Of a DNA stretch of 25,723 bases, positions 12,637 through 19,265 are shown piece after piece. This DNA is from a virus. The position numbers and the translations under genes were made by a program. The stretch spans positions 1-25,723 of IMG/VR virus record IMGVR_UViG_3300036782_000063, one strand, 5' to 3'. Each line of letters begins with the position of its first letter. Position 1 is the stretch's first letter. Below the pieces are notes generated by a model. The model saw only the letters and a program-made list of their open reading frames with translations. It did no database searches and was not told the origin of the DNA.

Positions 12637-12893
12637 GTCGTGTCCTGTATAGTAGAGTGTTGCCATCTGGTGTCGTGTCTTCTACTCTAAAGTAAGGATT
12701 TTTAATTTTGTGTGGCTCTGTCTTGTAGTGTCTAGTGTTGCATTGCTTTGGAAGGTTATCTAAGGATTTTAATTAATGCGTACGGTAATGTAGAGTTCTG
12801 TTTTGTAAGGTAATGTTTTTAATATTGAGGCGTCATGTCGTGTTTTGTCGAGTCTGCTTGTATCCTGTTTTGTATTGCTTGGAAATCTAAGGT
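12637..12893 (+). repeat. Downstream GT-NNN pentamer array, four units
   Basis: The pattern resumes 9 nt after the stop of the RAMP-like gene: units 12637-12698 (13 slots), 12710-12766 (12), 12780-12816 (8, all exactly GT) and 12827-12893 (14). Of 47 slots, 30 are GT and every other one keeps G first or T second. Unit ends are (G/C)TAAGGA, GTAATGT or CTAAGGT followed by A/T linkers of 10-13 nt. The last unit runs into the ribosome-binding site of the gene at 12917. Confidence 0.9.
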
Positions 12894-12916
12894 TTTTATA
12901 TAAAGGAGAAAGGAGA

Positions 12917-13099
12917 ATGATAGTGGAAATTTCTATAGTAAATGGTGAAGATGTTAATACACTTCTCTTAGGAAGCTGTATAAATGATCAAGAAGTGAGA
13001 GTAACAATTAAAGAAGCGAGTGAAAATGGATTTGCATTATCTGCAACAGTATCTATTGAAGAGTTAAAACATGCATTACGAAAACTTACTACTAAGTAA
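12917..13099 (+). CDS. Unknown 60-aa protein
   Basis: The start is ATG 12917, after AAAGGAGAAAGGAG, a very strong site. The frame is open further upstream, but that part is array DNA. The protein, MIVEISIVNGEDVNTLLLGS onward, looks like a small alpha/beta fold with a C-terminal helix (SIEELKHALRKLTTK). No family recognised. It begins 23 nt after the last array slot and is the first of a compact operon of small genes. Confidence 0.7.
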   Translation: MIVEISIVNGEDVNTLLLGSCINDQEVRVTIKEASENGFALSATVSIEELKHALRKLTTK

Positions 13100-13101
13100 C
13101 T

Positions 13102-13278
13102 ATGCCAATAACAGTTAAGCGTTTAATTTCTGCATTAGAGACCATTGAGAACAAATTACTTGAAGTTGAGGTATACGCTCTTGAGAGTAAGCATATTATG
13201 TTACAGATTCATGGCGTCTCTAAAGTAGATAAGAAAGTACTGATATTAACTGAAGACCCAAAGAAGAGATATAAATGA
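13102..13278 (+). CDS. Unknown 58-aa protein
   Basis: The ATG lies 2 nt after the stop of the preceding gene and the stop overlaps the next ATG (ATGA at 13275-13278). The product starts MPITVKRLISALETIENK and is mixed alpha/beta and basic at the C-terminus (EDPKKRYK). The opening resembles small phage proteins of unknown role that begin with a T-V-K-x-L-I/L motif. Coupling at both ends supports coding. Confidence 0.65.
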   Translation: MPITVKRLISALETIENKLLEVEVYALESKHIMLQIHGVSKVDKKVLILTEDPKKRYK

Positions 13279-13559
13279 ATAGAAATGAGTTAATAAAAAT
13301 ATCACACGGTCAGATTTCATTTAGTAGGCGTATTTTAAAAACTAACTATAGTTTATTTATACTTAATGCCGGTTTATCTCTATGGAATATTATTAATATT
13401 TATTACCATCAAGATAATTTATCCTGGATACCAGCTATAGCAACAGGATTTGGCACATGTTGTTGTGCGTGGATTTGGCTGAACATATGGGAAACTCGTC
13501 TTGATATTAAAATAGAAAAACAAAAATTAAGTTATCTAGAGAAAGAATATGATCATTGA
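13275..13559 (+). CDS. Two-span membrane protein, unknown
   Basis: 94 aa. Two hydrophobic segments, about residues 25-44 (YSLFILNAGLSLWNIINIYY) and 51-71 (WIPAIATGFGTCCCAWIWL), are followed by a charged helix KIEKQKLSYLEKEY. This gives a small inner-membrane hairpin with a C-terminal coiled tail. Its ATG overlaps the previous stop and its stop overlaps the next gene by 11 nt. A role at the membrane, such as superinfection exclusion or lysis control, is possible but not shown. Confidence 0.65.
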   Translation: MNRNELIKISHGQISFSRRILKTNYSLFILNAGLSLWNIINIYYHQDNLSWIPAIATGFGTCCCAWIWLNIWETRLDIKIEKQKLSYLEKEYDH

Positions 13560-13911
13560 ACAACAAGTATGTTCATTAGAATTAGCAAAGCGCTTAAAGG
13601 AATTAGGTGTCAAACAAGAAAGTTTATTCTATTGGCAATTTTTTCCTGGTCATAATTTTATTATCCATGATAAAGATAAATCTAATCATTATGAAACTGA
13701 AACATATTCAGCCTTCACAGTAGCAGAATTAGGTGAAATGTTACCAGATTGGAATGAAAGTGTTAAACGTGCATATAAAGATTGGGTATGTATTATAAGA
13801 AATAAAAATACAGACATTAATTGGCATTCATTTGGAGAAACTGAAGCAAATGCTAGATCTAAAATGCTTATTTACCTTTTAGAGAATGGGTTAATTAAAA
13901 ATGAAAAATGA
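13549..13911 (+). CDS. Conserved phage protein of unknown function, 120 aa
   Basis: It contains CSLELAKRLKELGVKQESLF near the N-terminus, AFTVAELGEMLP in the middle and EANARSKMLIYLLENGLI at the C-terminus. This combination is one I know from many phage and metagenome proteins of unknown function, usually in early or accessory operons. The C-terminal part resembles an EAxAxAKxLIxLxENG helix. It overlaps both neighbours. The protein at 21937-22332 has a similar opening (SPQYSNKLLKLGI) and may be a distant relative. Confidence 0.7.
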   Translation: MIIEQQVCSLELAKRLKELGVKQESLFYWQFFPGHNFIIHDKDKSNHYETETYSAFTVAELGEMLPDWNESVKRAYKDWVCIIRNKNTDINWHSFGETEANARSKMLIYLLENGLIKNEK

Positions 13912-14143
13912 TATTGATACTGCTGAGATTGCAAAGCTAGTAATAGAGTTAGGAAAAATAAATATGAATATATTGAAATTATTTCCTGATCGCAATGATA
14001 AAAGATTAAAGCATTTAGCTGCATCTGCGATACATACTACATTATTCATAAAAGATGTTTATGAAGATAAAGAAGATTTAAAACTTGTATTAGATGAACA
14101 AATAAAAGAATTCCTAGATAAATGTGGGTGTAAAAATGACTGA
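13901..14143 (+). CDS. Unknown 80-aa helical protein
   Basis: The ATG overlaps the preceding stop by 11 nt. The product is nearly all helix (DTAEIAKLVIELGKINMNIL and LVLDEQIKEFLDKCGC). The ending CGCKND has two Cys. No family recognised. It is one of the translationally coupled genes after the array. Confidence 0.6.
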   Translation: MKNDIDTAEIAKLVIELGKINMNILKLFPDRNDKRLKHLAASAIHTTLFIKDVYEDKEDLKLVLDEQIKEFLDKCGCKND

Positions 14144-14405
14144 CGATAAAATATTAACATATAATCCTAATTACACAGCTCCAGAATGGGCACAAGACAA
14201 ATGGATCAGGGTTAAGGACAAATTGCCCTTAAAAAGAGTTACTGTTCATTTTATAGCAAATAAAAAATTATATATTGGAGATATGTCTTGTAAAACAGAT
14301 AATAACAATTGGATATGGGTTTCTTTTTATCCTGAGTCTCATCAATTTATTAGTTATAATATTTCACATTGGCTGCCGTTACCGGAAGTTCCTGATGAAA
14401 TTTGA
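14136..14405 (+). CDS. DUF551-like phage protein
   Basis: ATG 14136 (89 aa) is preferred; GTG 14124 is also in frame. The sequence WIRVKDKLPLKRVTVHF, a central YIGDM segment, then ISYNISHWLPLPEVPDE match the DUF551 pattern (W-x-x-x-x-x-x-L-P at the start and HWxPLPxxP at the end). DUF551 proteins are small, common in phages, and their function is not known. The start overlaps the end of the preceding gene, and the stop is overlapped by the next ATG. Confidence 0.75.
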   Translation: MTDDKILTYNPNYTAPEWAQDKWIRVKDKLPLKRVTVHFIANKKLYIGDMSCKTDNNNWIWVSFYPESHQFISYNISHWLPLPEVPDEI

Positions 14406-14571
14406 AGAAGCATTGAAAGCTATGCGGGAAGGTAAAAAGATTTTTATACCGGGGACAAATTATCGCTTATCTTGTATTTCCAAAATTTACTATAATAATG
14501 ATGAGAATAGACCTGTAGAAGCCATTCCAACTGAATATATATTAAGTGAAGATTGGAAAATTATAGAATGA
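14395..14571 (+). CDS. DUF2829 / Tad2-like protein (possible Thoeris inhibitor)
   Basis: ATG 14395 gives 58 aa; a longer in-frame form from TTG 14275 would be a shadow of the DUF551 gene. MKFEEALKAMREGKKI at the start and ILSEDWKIIE at the end are the conserved edges of DUF2829, the family of the anti-Thoeris protein Tad2, which sequesters the cyclic ADP-ribose signal. Family members usually have an Arg/Trp segment after GKKV; here it reads FIPGTNYRLS, so the pocket may differ. Length is at the low end. The call as DUF2829 is moderate; inhibition of Thoeris is inference. Confidence 0.5.
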   Translation: MKFEEALKAMREGKKIFIPGTNYRLSCISKIYYNNDENRPVEAIPTEYILSEDWKIIE

Positions 14572-14759
14572 ATGATATTGAGAAAATGAAATGTCCCTTT
14601 TGTTTATCAGATGCAAAGTTTATTTATCTTAAAACATTGCATGGTTATCTTTTGAATTGTGAATCTTATTGTGAAGATACTGGCACTATTTTTAATATAC
14701 AGAAAAATGTAAAGAATAACTGGGCTAGACGTCTAGTAAATTACTTTAAATCCCTCTAG
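14568..14759 (+). CDS. Small zinc-ribbon protein
   Basis: The ATG overlaps the previous stop (ATGA), 63 aa. KMKCPFCLSDAKFIYL followed by LLNCESYC gives two Cys pairs, a typical small Lar-like or zinc-ribbon arrangement. Phage proteins of this type are often called restriction-alleviation-like, but the pattern is too short to claim that here. It is the last gene of the accessory operon. Confidence 0.6.
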   Translation: MNDIEKMKCPFCLSDAKFIYLKTLHGYLLNCESYCEDTGTIFNIQKNVKNNWARRLVNYFKSL

Positions 14760-14775
14760 CTCCGATAAATAGCTT

Positions 14776-14790
14776 AATAAGTTACTTATT
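14776..14790. promoter_or_regulatory. Inverted repeat upstream of the portal gene
   Basis: AATAAG and CTTATT form a 6-bp inverted repeat around TTA in the 79-nt gap before the portal gene. It may be an operator or part of a weak terminator; no T-run follows. Confidence 0.3.
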
Positions 14791-14838
14791 CCCCTATTAT
14801 TGCTAGAATATTGGTAATTATTAATCCATGGATGGGTT

Positions 14839-16929
14839 ATGCCAAGATTATCACGGAGCCAATGTCAGGACATACGGGTAGAAATACGCAAGTGGGATGA
14901 CTACTGGCGCTTTAATATTGACCAGTATCATGAAGTCACTCAATTTGTCATGGGAGACCAATGGCGTGAAGATGAAGCAAGAGTTTTCGAAACCTATAAA
15001 AAGATCCCCCTCACCTTCAATAAGCTTGCCCCTTTACTCAATCACTTACTTGGAGAGCAGCGGCAGAATACTCCGGCTCTTCAGATTAACCCCTCCGCGA
15101 ATGTCCCGGAAAAAACGGCAGAAATCCGCACAGCCTTAGTTAAGGACATATCCTTAAATTCAGAAGCTAAGATAGTTTATCAAAATGGCTTTGCTCAAGC
15201 CGCTATTGGTGGCTTTAGTGCATGTTTAGCCATTAATGACTATGAAAATACTACTAACTTTGAGCAGATCATTAAGATTAAAGGCTTTAAAGACCCGACC
15301 CGTTGTTATTGGGACATATCAGCCGAAGATATATGTAAGGTAGACGGCATACATTCAGGATTTAGAACTAGAGTTTCCCGTAAGAAGTTCAAGCAGATGT
15401 ATGGTCGTGATCTTGAGCAAAGTATTGGTTCTGAAGGTAATGATGAGACTTCACAAGGCTTTTGGGACGATGATCAGATTACGGTTATTGACTGGTTTGG
15501 CCGTAAGTACAACAAAGTTAAATTACTCCAGCTTAGTAATGGCATAGTTATTGAATCTAAGGATATGGACACTTTAGAAAAGGTAGTTGTAGAAGGATTT
15601 GAGCTGCTCCTTTGGGATGGTCAGCCGGTAACAATAATCAATGACCGTATAACTTACCGTTATAAAGTTCAGCATAAACAGATAGCGGGGGACTATATTC
15701 TTGAGTCATCAGATTTACCCTGTCAATCGCTCCCTATGCCATTTGTAGACCAGAATAGCTTTTATGATAAGCATGGCAAACAAATCTGTAGACCTCTTGT
15801 TAAAGACGCTAGAGATGCTCAACGTCTAATTAACTTCCTGGGCACTCAAGGGGCTTATCTCATAAAGATAGCCCGTAATGATCAATTCTTAGTCTCTAAA
15901 GAGAATATACGATCTCCAGACACTATGCAGGTATGGCGTGATCCAGCGGTAGTTCAAGGAGGTTTATTTTATGATGAATCGCCTTCGGGATCAAAACCAG
16001 AGCAGTTAAGACCCCCTGAGATATCTCAATCTCTTATGGCCATGTATGAACGTGCTGAACGTGATATTCATACTTGTCTTGGCATGTACGACACACAACT
16101 TGGAGACCAAGGTAATGAGATATCTGGGGCTGCAATTGATGCTAGGACTAAGCGTGGAAGCTATAACAACTTTGTTACTTTTGATGCTCTTAACAGAACC
16201 ATAACCTGCATTGGTCAGATCATAGATGAAATGATCCCTAAGGTTTATGACACTGAGCGTCAGCTTAGTCTCTACATGCCTGATTCGGGTCTGCGTAATG
16301 TCACGCTTAATAAGCCTATGGATGATTACGGGATGAACATTGAAAACAACATGGCTGAAGGCTCATATAAGATTCGACTCTTACCTGGCCCATCCTATGA
16401 AGGCCAGAAGATGGAAGGCTTAGAAGCCTTACAGATGGTGCTTAAGAATGATCCCTCACTCTTTAAACTTGTAGCTGACATGTACGCTGAGAATCTACCT
16501 TTAGCTAATAGTCTAGAGATTCGAAACAGACTTAAGACCATAGTGCCACCTGAGATTATCCAAGCAGGTAAGACAGGCCAGCCCATCCAACAACAAAATA
16601 AGCCCACACCCGAAGAAATACAGATGCAAATGGCTCAGCAGCAAATACAAGTTCAAGCAGCCCAAAAAGAAAAAGAGCTAATGTTGAAAGAAAAAGAGCT
16701 AATTCGTAAAACGCAAGAGATGCAGCAGCAGATGATGAATGAACTCCAACGATTAGAGACAGAACGACTAGAAGCAGCAGCCCAACTTCAAGAACAAGAG
16801 TTGCGTTACCAAGCAGAAGTAAATAAGACATCATCTGATTTAAGCATTGCGCATGCAAATAATCTAGTAAAAATCTTAACGCACCATCCGCACTATCCGC
16901 ACCATCCAAAGGAACCAAAAAGAGAATAG
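14839..16929 (+). CDS. Portal protein, P22 gp1-like
   Basis: 696 aa, close to the size of P22-type portals. The N-terminus has WRFNIDQYHEVTQFVMGDQW and a LGEQRQNTPALQINP segment, hallmark portal features. The clip/stem region includes LGMYDTQLGDQGNEISGAAI with DARTKRGS (about residues 415-440), the strongest P22-portal signature. The C-terminal ~120 residues are a Gln/Glu/Lys-rich coiled coil (MAQQQIQVQAAQKEKELML), as in the P22 barrel. It forms the dodecameric DNA entry vertex. The scaffold gene follows 9 nt later. Confidence 0.92.
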   Translation: MPRLSRSQCQDIRVEIRKWDDYWRFNIDQYHEVTQFVMGDQWREDEARVFETYKKIPLTFNKLAPLLNHLLGEQRQNTPALQINPSANVPEKTAEIRTALVKDISLNSEAKIVYQNGFAQAAIGGFSACLAINDYENTTNFEQIIKIKGFKDPTRCYWDISAEDICKVDGIHSGFRTRVSRKKFKQMYGRDLEQSIGSEGNDETSQGFWDDDQITVIDWFGRKYNKVKLLQLSNGIVIESKDMDTLEKVVVEGFELLLWDGQPVTIINDRITYRYKVQHKQIAGDYILESSDLPCQSLPMPFVDQNSFYDKHGKQICRPLVKDARDAQRLINFLGTQGAYLIKIARNDQFLVSKENIRSPDTMQVWRDPAVVQGGLFYDESPSGSKPEQLRPPEISQSLMAMYERAERDIHTCLGMYDTQLGDQGNEISGAAIDARTKRGSYNNFVTFDALNRTITCIGQIIDEMIPKVYDTERQLSLYMPDSGLRNVTLNKPMDDYGMNIENNMAEGSYKIRLLPGPSYEGQKMEGLEALQMVLKNDPSLFKLVADMYAENLPLANSLEIRNRLKTIVPPEIIQAGKTGQPIQQQNKPTPEEIQMQMAQQQIQVQAAQKEKELMLKEKELIRKTQEMQQQMMNELQRLETERLEAAAQLQEQELRYQAEVNKTSSDLSIAHANNLVKILTHHPHYPHHPKEPKRE

Positions 16930-16938
16930 GGAGATTTT

Positions 16939-17751
16939 ATGACCATCGTAACAACAGTAGATGAAAAATTAACACAGCCAGTAGTTCAAGAAGAGCCGAT
17001 TAAAGAAGAGGTCAGTTATGAAGAATCTAAAACTGAAGAACCCAAAGCTGAAGAAGTTAAAGTTTCAGATGAATCTTTACCTAAAGATATTTCTTCTGAA
17101 CCTAAACAATCTTCTCCAGAAAAACCGCATACAGATGAATTTGGCAATGAGGTCGCTCCGTCAAAGACTTACACGGAAGAAGAAGTAAATCAATTAATGC
17201 GTGAGCGCTTTAATAGAACTGCTAAGGAAGCGCAACGTCAAGATCCAAAACCAGAACAATCTCAAACAGATGAAAACTGGGAAGCACAACTTGAAGGCTT
17301 TGTAGAAAATACAGTTAAGAAGATGACACATAAGGAACAGGAAGCATTGCGTCGTCATCGGGATGAACAAAATCATCAAGAATTTCAAGTTAAATTCACT
17401 ACTGGAATGAACAAATATAAAGACTTTCAGGAAGTAGTCTCCCAAGCGCCAATTTCAGATGATATGTTACTCTCAACAAAAAAGATGAAAGACCCAGCAG
17501 GTTTTATTTATGCAGCATCAAAGACCCAGAAAAAAGAATTAGAACGTATATCGCAAATTGATGATGGTTTGTCACAAGCTTTAGAAATGGGAAAACTCGA
17601 AGAGCGTATGCGTAAGGTACGTACAGGAACATCCACCCCAAAACCAGTTGGAGAGATTAAAGGTGATGTTGAGAACAAATCTTACATAAGACCATCAGTA
17701 GATGATCTAATACGTAAAGACCAACTTAAGAAATTTGGAAGGAGAGCATAA
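16939..17751 (+). CDS. Scaffolding protein
   Basis: 270 aa, after GGAGA. The N-terminal ~90 residues are acidic and disordered (many EE, EPK repeats). The centre holds a long helix with TYTEEEVNQLMRERFNRTA and THKEQEALRRHRDEQN. The C-terminus is basic (DQLKKFGRRA), as needed for coat binding in P22-type scaffolds. Position between portal and coat is the P22 order, although coat here is 5.4 kb away. It directs coat assembly and leaves the prohead. Sequence identity of scaffolds is low, so the call depends mostly on composition and place. Confidence 0.75.
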   Translation: MTIVTTVDEKLTQPVVQEEPIKEEVSYEESKTEEPKAEEVKVSDESLPKDISSEPKQSSPEKPHTDEFGNEVAPSKTYTEEEVNQLMRERFNRTAKEAQRQDPKPEQSQTDENWEAQLEGFVENTVKKMTHKEQEALRRHRDEQNHQEFQVKFTTGMNKYKDFQEVVSQAPISDDMLLSTKKMKDPAGFIYAASKTQKKELERISQIDDGLSQALEMGKLEERMRKVRTGTSTPKPVGEIKGDVENKSYIRPSVDDLIRKDQLKKFGRRA

Positions 17752-17792
17752 TGGGTGACAATCAGGATTTATATTCTAAGAGGATAAGATAA
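17751..17792 (+). CDS. Possible 13-aa minigene coupling scaffold to next gene
   Basis: TAATG joins the scaffold stop to an ATG at 17751, giving MGDNQDLYSKRIR and TAA; a second TAATG then starts the next gene at 17792. GGAGAG precedes the first ATG and AGAGGA the second. Double start-stop coupling suggests translation, possibly only to keep ribosomes on the message. Confidence 0.3.
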   Translation: MGDNQDLYSKRIR

Positions 17793-18034
17793 TGTCAGAT
17801 AAAATTGATTATTTAAAATATAGACTTCATCTATATCAAGAATCTCGTAAAAAAGTAGATGAACTTAATTTTCAACCACCTTCTGATTTGATTTGTTTAG
17901 TAGCAGATTTATTATTAGAAATTGCTAAAGATTTACCTGAGAAGTATTTAGCATTAAAAGTCCTACTTCAATATGTGGCAGAATTATTAAAAACATTTTG
18001 TGCTAAAGCATTAAAGGGTAATGATAATGGATGA
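17792..18034 (+). CDS. Unknown 80-aa helical protein
   Basis: MSDKIDYLKYRLHLYQESRK onward is all-helical, with a hydrophobic helix LICLVADLLLEIAKDL that is amphipathic rather than membrane-like. Its start is coupled to a 13-codon frame by TAATG and its end overlaps the next gene. Unknown role, in the late operon after scaffold. Confidence 0.65.
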   Translation: MSDKIDYLKYRLHLYQESRKKVDELNFQPPSDLICLVADLLLEIAKDLPEKYLALKVLLQYVAELLKTFCAKALKGNDNG

Positions 18035-18404
18035 AAATATATGTACAGAATCATTAGCTTTATGTTCACATGGAGTACCAGTAAAACTACGTTGTTTAGA
18101 TTGTATTGTTGATAGAGCCCAATCAACTAAGAGCATGAGTTTTAGGTTATTCAAGATAGAAGAACTTCTAGCGCACTATTTAAAACCTAATACTCGTGAT
18201 GATCTTGACAGATTAGAACAAAGATTTAAAGTTATTGAATATAGGTTAAGTACATTGAAGCATGAAGAAATGGATGAATTTAATAAAAAAGTTTTTTTTA
18301 AATGTCAAGAATGTAAAAAGCCATTAGGAAATTTTAAAGTGCTAGAAGAGTATGATGGATTTTGTTTTATATGTAATAAATGTTATACCAAACTAAAGGA
18401 ATAA
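18027..18404 (+). CDS. Zinc-ribbon protein with coiled coil
   Basis: Start at ATG 18027 with AAAGGG 8 nt upstream (another ATG two codons earlier is possible), 125 aa. A first Cys group, ALCSHG with LRCLDC, is followed by a helix with heptads (LDRLEQRFKVIEYRLSTL) and a second group, FKCQECKKPLG then CFICNKC. The second group is a treble-clef/zinc-ribbon arrangement. Probable nucleic-acid or protein interaction module; no family named. Confidence 0.65.
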   Translation: MDENICTESLALCSHGVPVKLRCLDCIVDRAQSTKSMSFRLFKIEELLAHYLKPNTRDDLDRLEQRFKVIEYRLSTLKHEEMDEFNKKVFFKCQECKKPLGNFKVLEEYDGFCFICNKCYTKLKE

Positions 18405-18408
18405 TTTT

Positions 18409-18558
18409 ATGCCGATACCTGGAGATAATGGCCAACCAAAAATGGAACGCCAGAAGTGGGAAAAAGAAATTAGAGAAACAGCTCTTCACGGTGGAGATTT
18501 AAAACCTGAATTGAGATTTAATTCTCCACCACCTGATGAGAAGATAGGATTAAAATAA
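18409..18558 (+). CDS. Unknown 49-aa protein
   Basis: ATG 18409 is 8 nt after AAAGGA. The product, MPIPGDNGQPKMERQKWEKE onward, is polar and Pro-rich at its end (NSPPPDEKIGLK), with no membrane segment. It starts 4 nt after the previous stop and ends 11 nt before the next ATG, so it sits tightly in the operon. Confidence 0.55.
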   Translation: MPIPGDNGQPKMERQKWEKEIRETALHGGDLKPELRFNSPPPDEKIGLK

Positions 18559-18569
18559 GGAGAGTTATC

Positions 18570-18782
18570 ATGGCAGAAAGAGAAATCATGCAGATTAAGG
18601 ATATTATTGAATATCCTCGTAAAGATTATTCACCTAACCAACCATGTTATGAATCTGATGTTTATGACATTCCTGAAGTCATAGCGCAAAATAAACGTCA
18701 TATGGGTTTGAATGGGAAGCCAAATGAAATCATAGCTACTAAGATTAATTTTGCTGCCAGAAAAAATAACAGGAGGGAATAA
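18570..18782 (+). CDS. Unknown 70-aa protein
   Basis: Preceded by AAGGAGAG. The product begins MAEREIMQIKDIIEYPRKDY and has a basic tail (INFAARKNNRRE). No motif recognised. The strong site and the packing (11 nt from the upstream gene, 2 nt from the downstream gene) support it as coding. Confidence 0.65.
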   Translation: MAEREIMQIKDIIEYPRKDYSPNQPCYESDVYDIPEVIAQNKRHMGLNGKPNEIIATKINFAARKNNRRE

Positions 18783-18784
18783 TC

Positions 18785-18949
18785 ATGCCATTATTTCATG
18801 GAAAAAAAGCACGTACTCATGCAGGTTTTAGGCATAATGTTGAACGAGAAGCAGCTTCGGGGCGCCCGTTAAAGCAAAGTGTTGCGATCGCTTACTCTGA
18901 AGCACGGCGTGGTAAATCATCCCGTCATCATGGAAAAGGTAGGGGATAA
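18785..18949 (+). CDS. Small basic phage protein with KQ-x-x-AIA motif (DUF6496-like)
   Basis: 54 aa, after a GGAGG site. The sequence has HNVEREAASGRPLKQSVAIA and YSEARRGK, the well-known small phage motif N-x-x-x-E-x-x-x-G-x-P-x-K-Q-x-V-A-I-A-x-S-E-A-R. The tail is Gly/His/Lys-rich (SSRHHGKGRG). Proteins with this motif are common near head genes in large and medium phages, but the function is unknown. The stop overlaps the next ATG (TAATG). Confidence 0.75.
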   Translation: MPLFHGKKARTHAGFRHNVEREAASGRPLKQSVAIAYSEARRGKSSRHHGKGRG

Positions 18950-19131
18950 TGAACGGAACAAGGAAGAAAATTATGAGCAAAAGACAGCTAGGAAATGTTG
19001 ATGAAAAGCTAAAGAGTATGGATAGGAAGTTAAAACATCATGAAGAAGAAGATGACGATCGTTTCATGAAGATTAAGAAGAAGAAGAAAAAGAAGAACCT
19101 TAAAAAAGAACATATGATTTATAGAGTTTAG
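18949..19131 (+). CDS. Lys-rich coiled-coil small protein
   Basis: TAATG couples it to the previous gene; ATG 18973 with AAGGA 8 nt upstream is an alternative start. A helix with heptads (NVDEKLKSMDRKLKHHEEE) is followed by a run of Lys encoded by an AAG/AAA-rich tract at about 19069-19100. The tract is a candidate site for slippage. The protein could bind nucleic acid through the Lys run. A terminator hairpin follows about 90 nt later. Confidence 0.5.
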   Translation: MNGTRKKIMSKRQLGNVDEKLKSMDRKLKHHEEEDDDRFMKIKKKKKKKNLKKEHMIYRV

Positions 19132-19222
19132 TGTTATTAGCTTATTAGTATAATTACATCTAATAGGGTTTAGTGTTATTACATAATACATATAACATGA
19201 TGATTTTTACGTTAAAATATTA

Positions 19223-19254
19223 AAATTCATGATTACCCAAATTATCATGAATTT
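19223..19254. terminator. Bidirectional terminator between convergent genes
   Basis: AAATTCATGAT 19223-19233 pairs perfectly with ATCATGAATTT 19244-19254 (11 bp, 10-nt loop). CTATTTTTA follows on the plus strand and an A-rich tract precedes it, so it could end both the plus operon (18949-19131) and the minus gene (19266-19661). Confidence 0.75.
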
Positions 19255-19265
19255 CTATTTTTACA

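Noticed and set aside
11489-12893. Classical CRISPR array
   Set aside because: No conserved 25-40-nt palindromic repeat, units vary from about 50 to 77 nt, there is 5-nt phase inside the units, and no Cas1/Cas2 or Cas6 is seen. The RAMP-like gene alone does not make this CRISPR.
11489-12893. Simple microsatellite or slippage expansion
   Set aside because: Only two of five positions are fixed and the other three are diverse; slippage would copy whole pentamers.
12845-12916. N-terminal extension of the gene at 12917
   Set aside because: This part reads through the last array unit, and a very strong ribosome-binding site lies directly before ATG 12917.
16395-16918. Two long minus-strand frames inside the portal gene
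   Set aside because: They are shadows of the Gln/Glu-rich coiled-coil codons of the portal; no ribosome sites.
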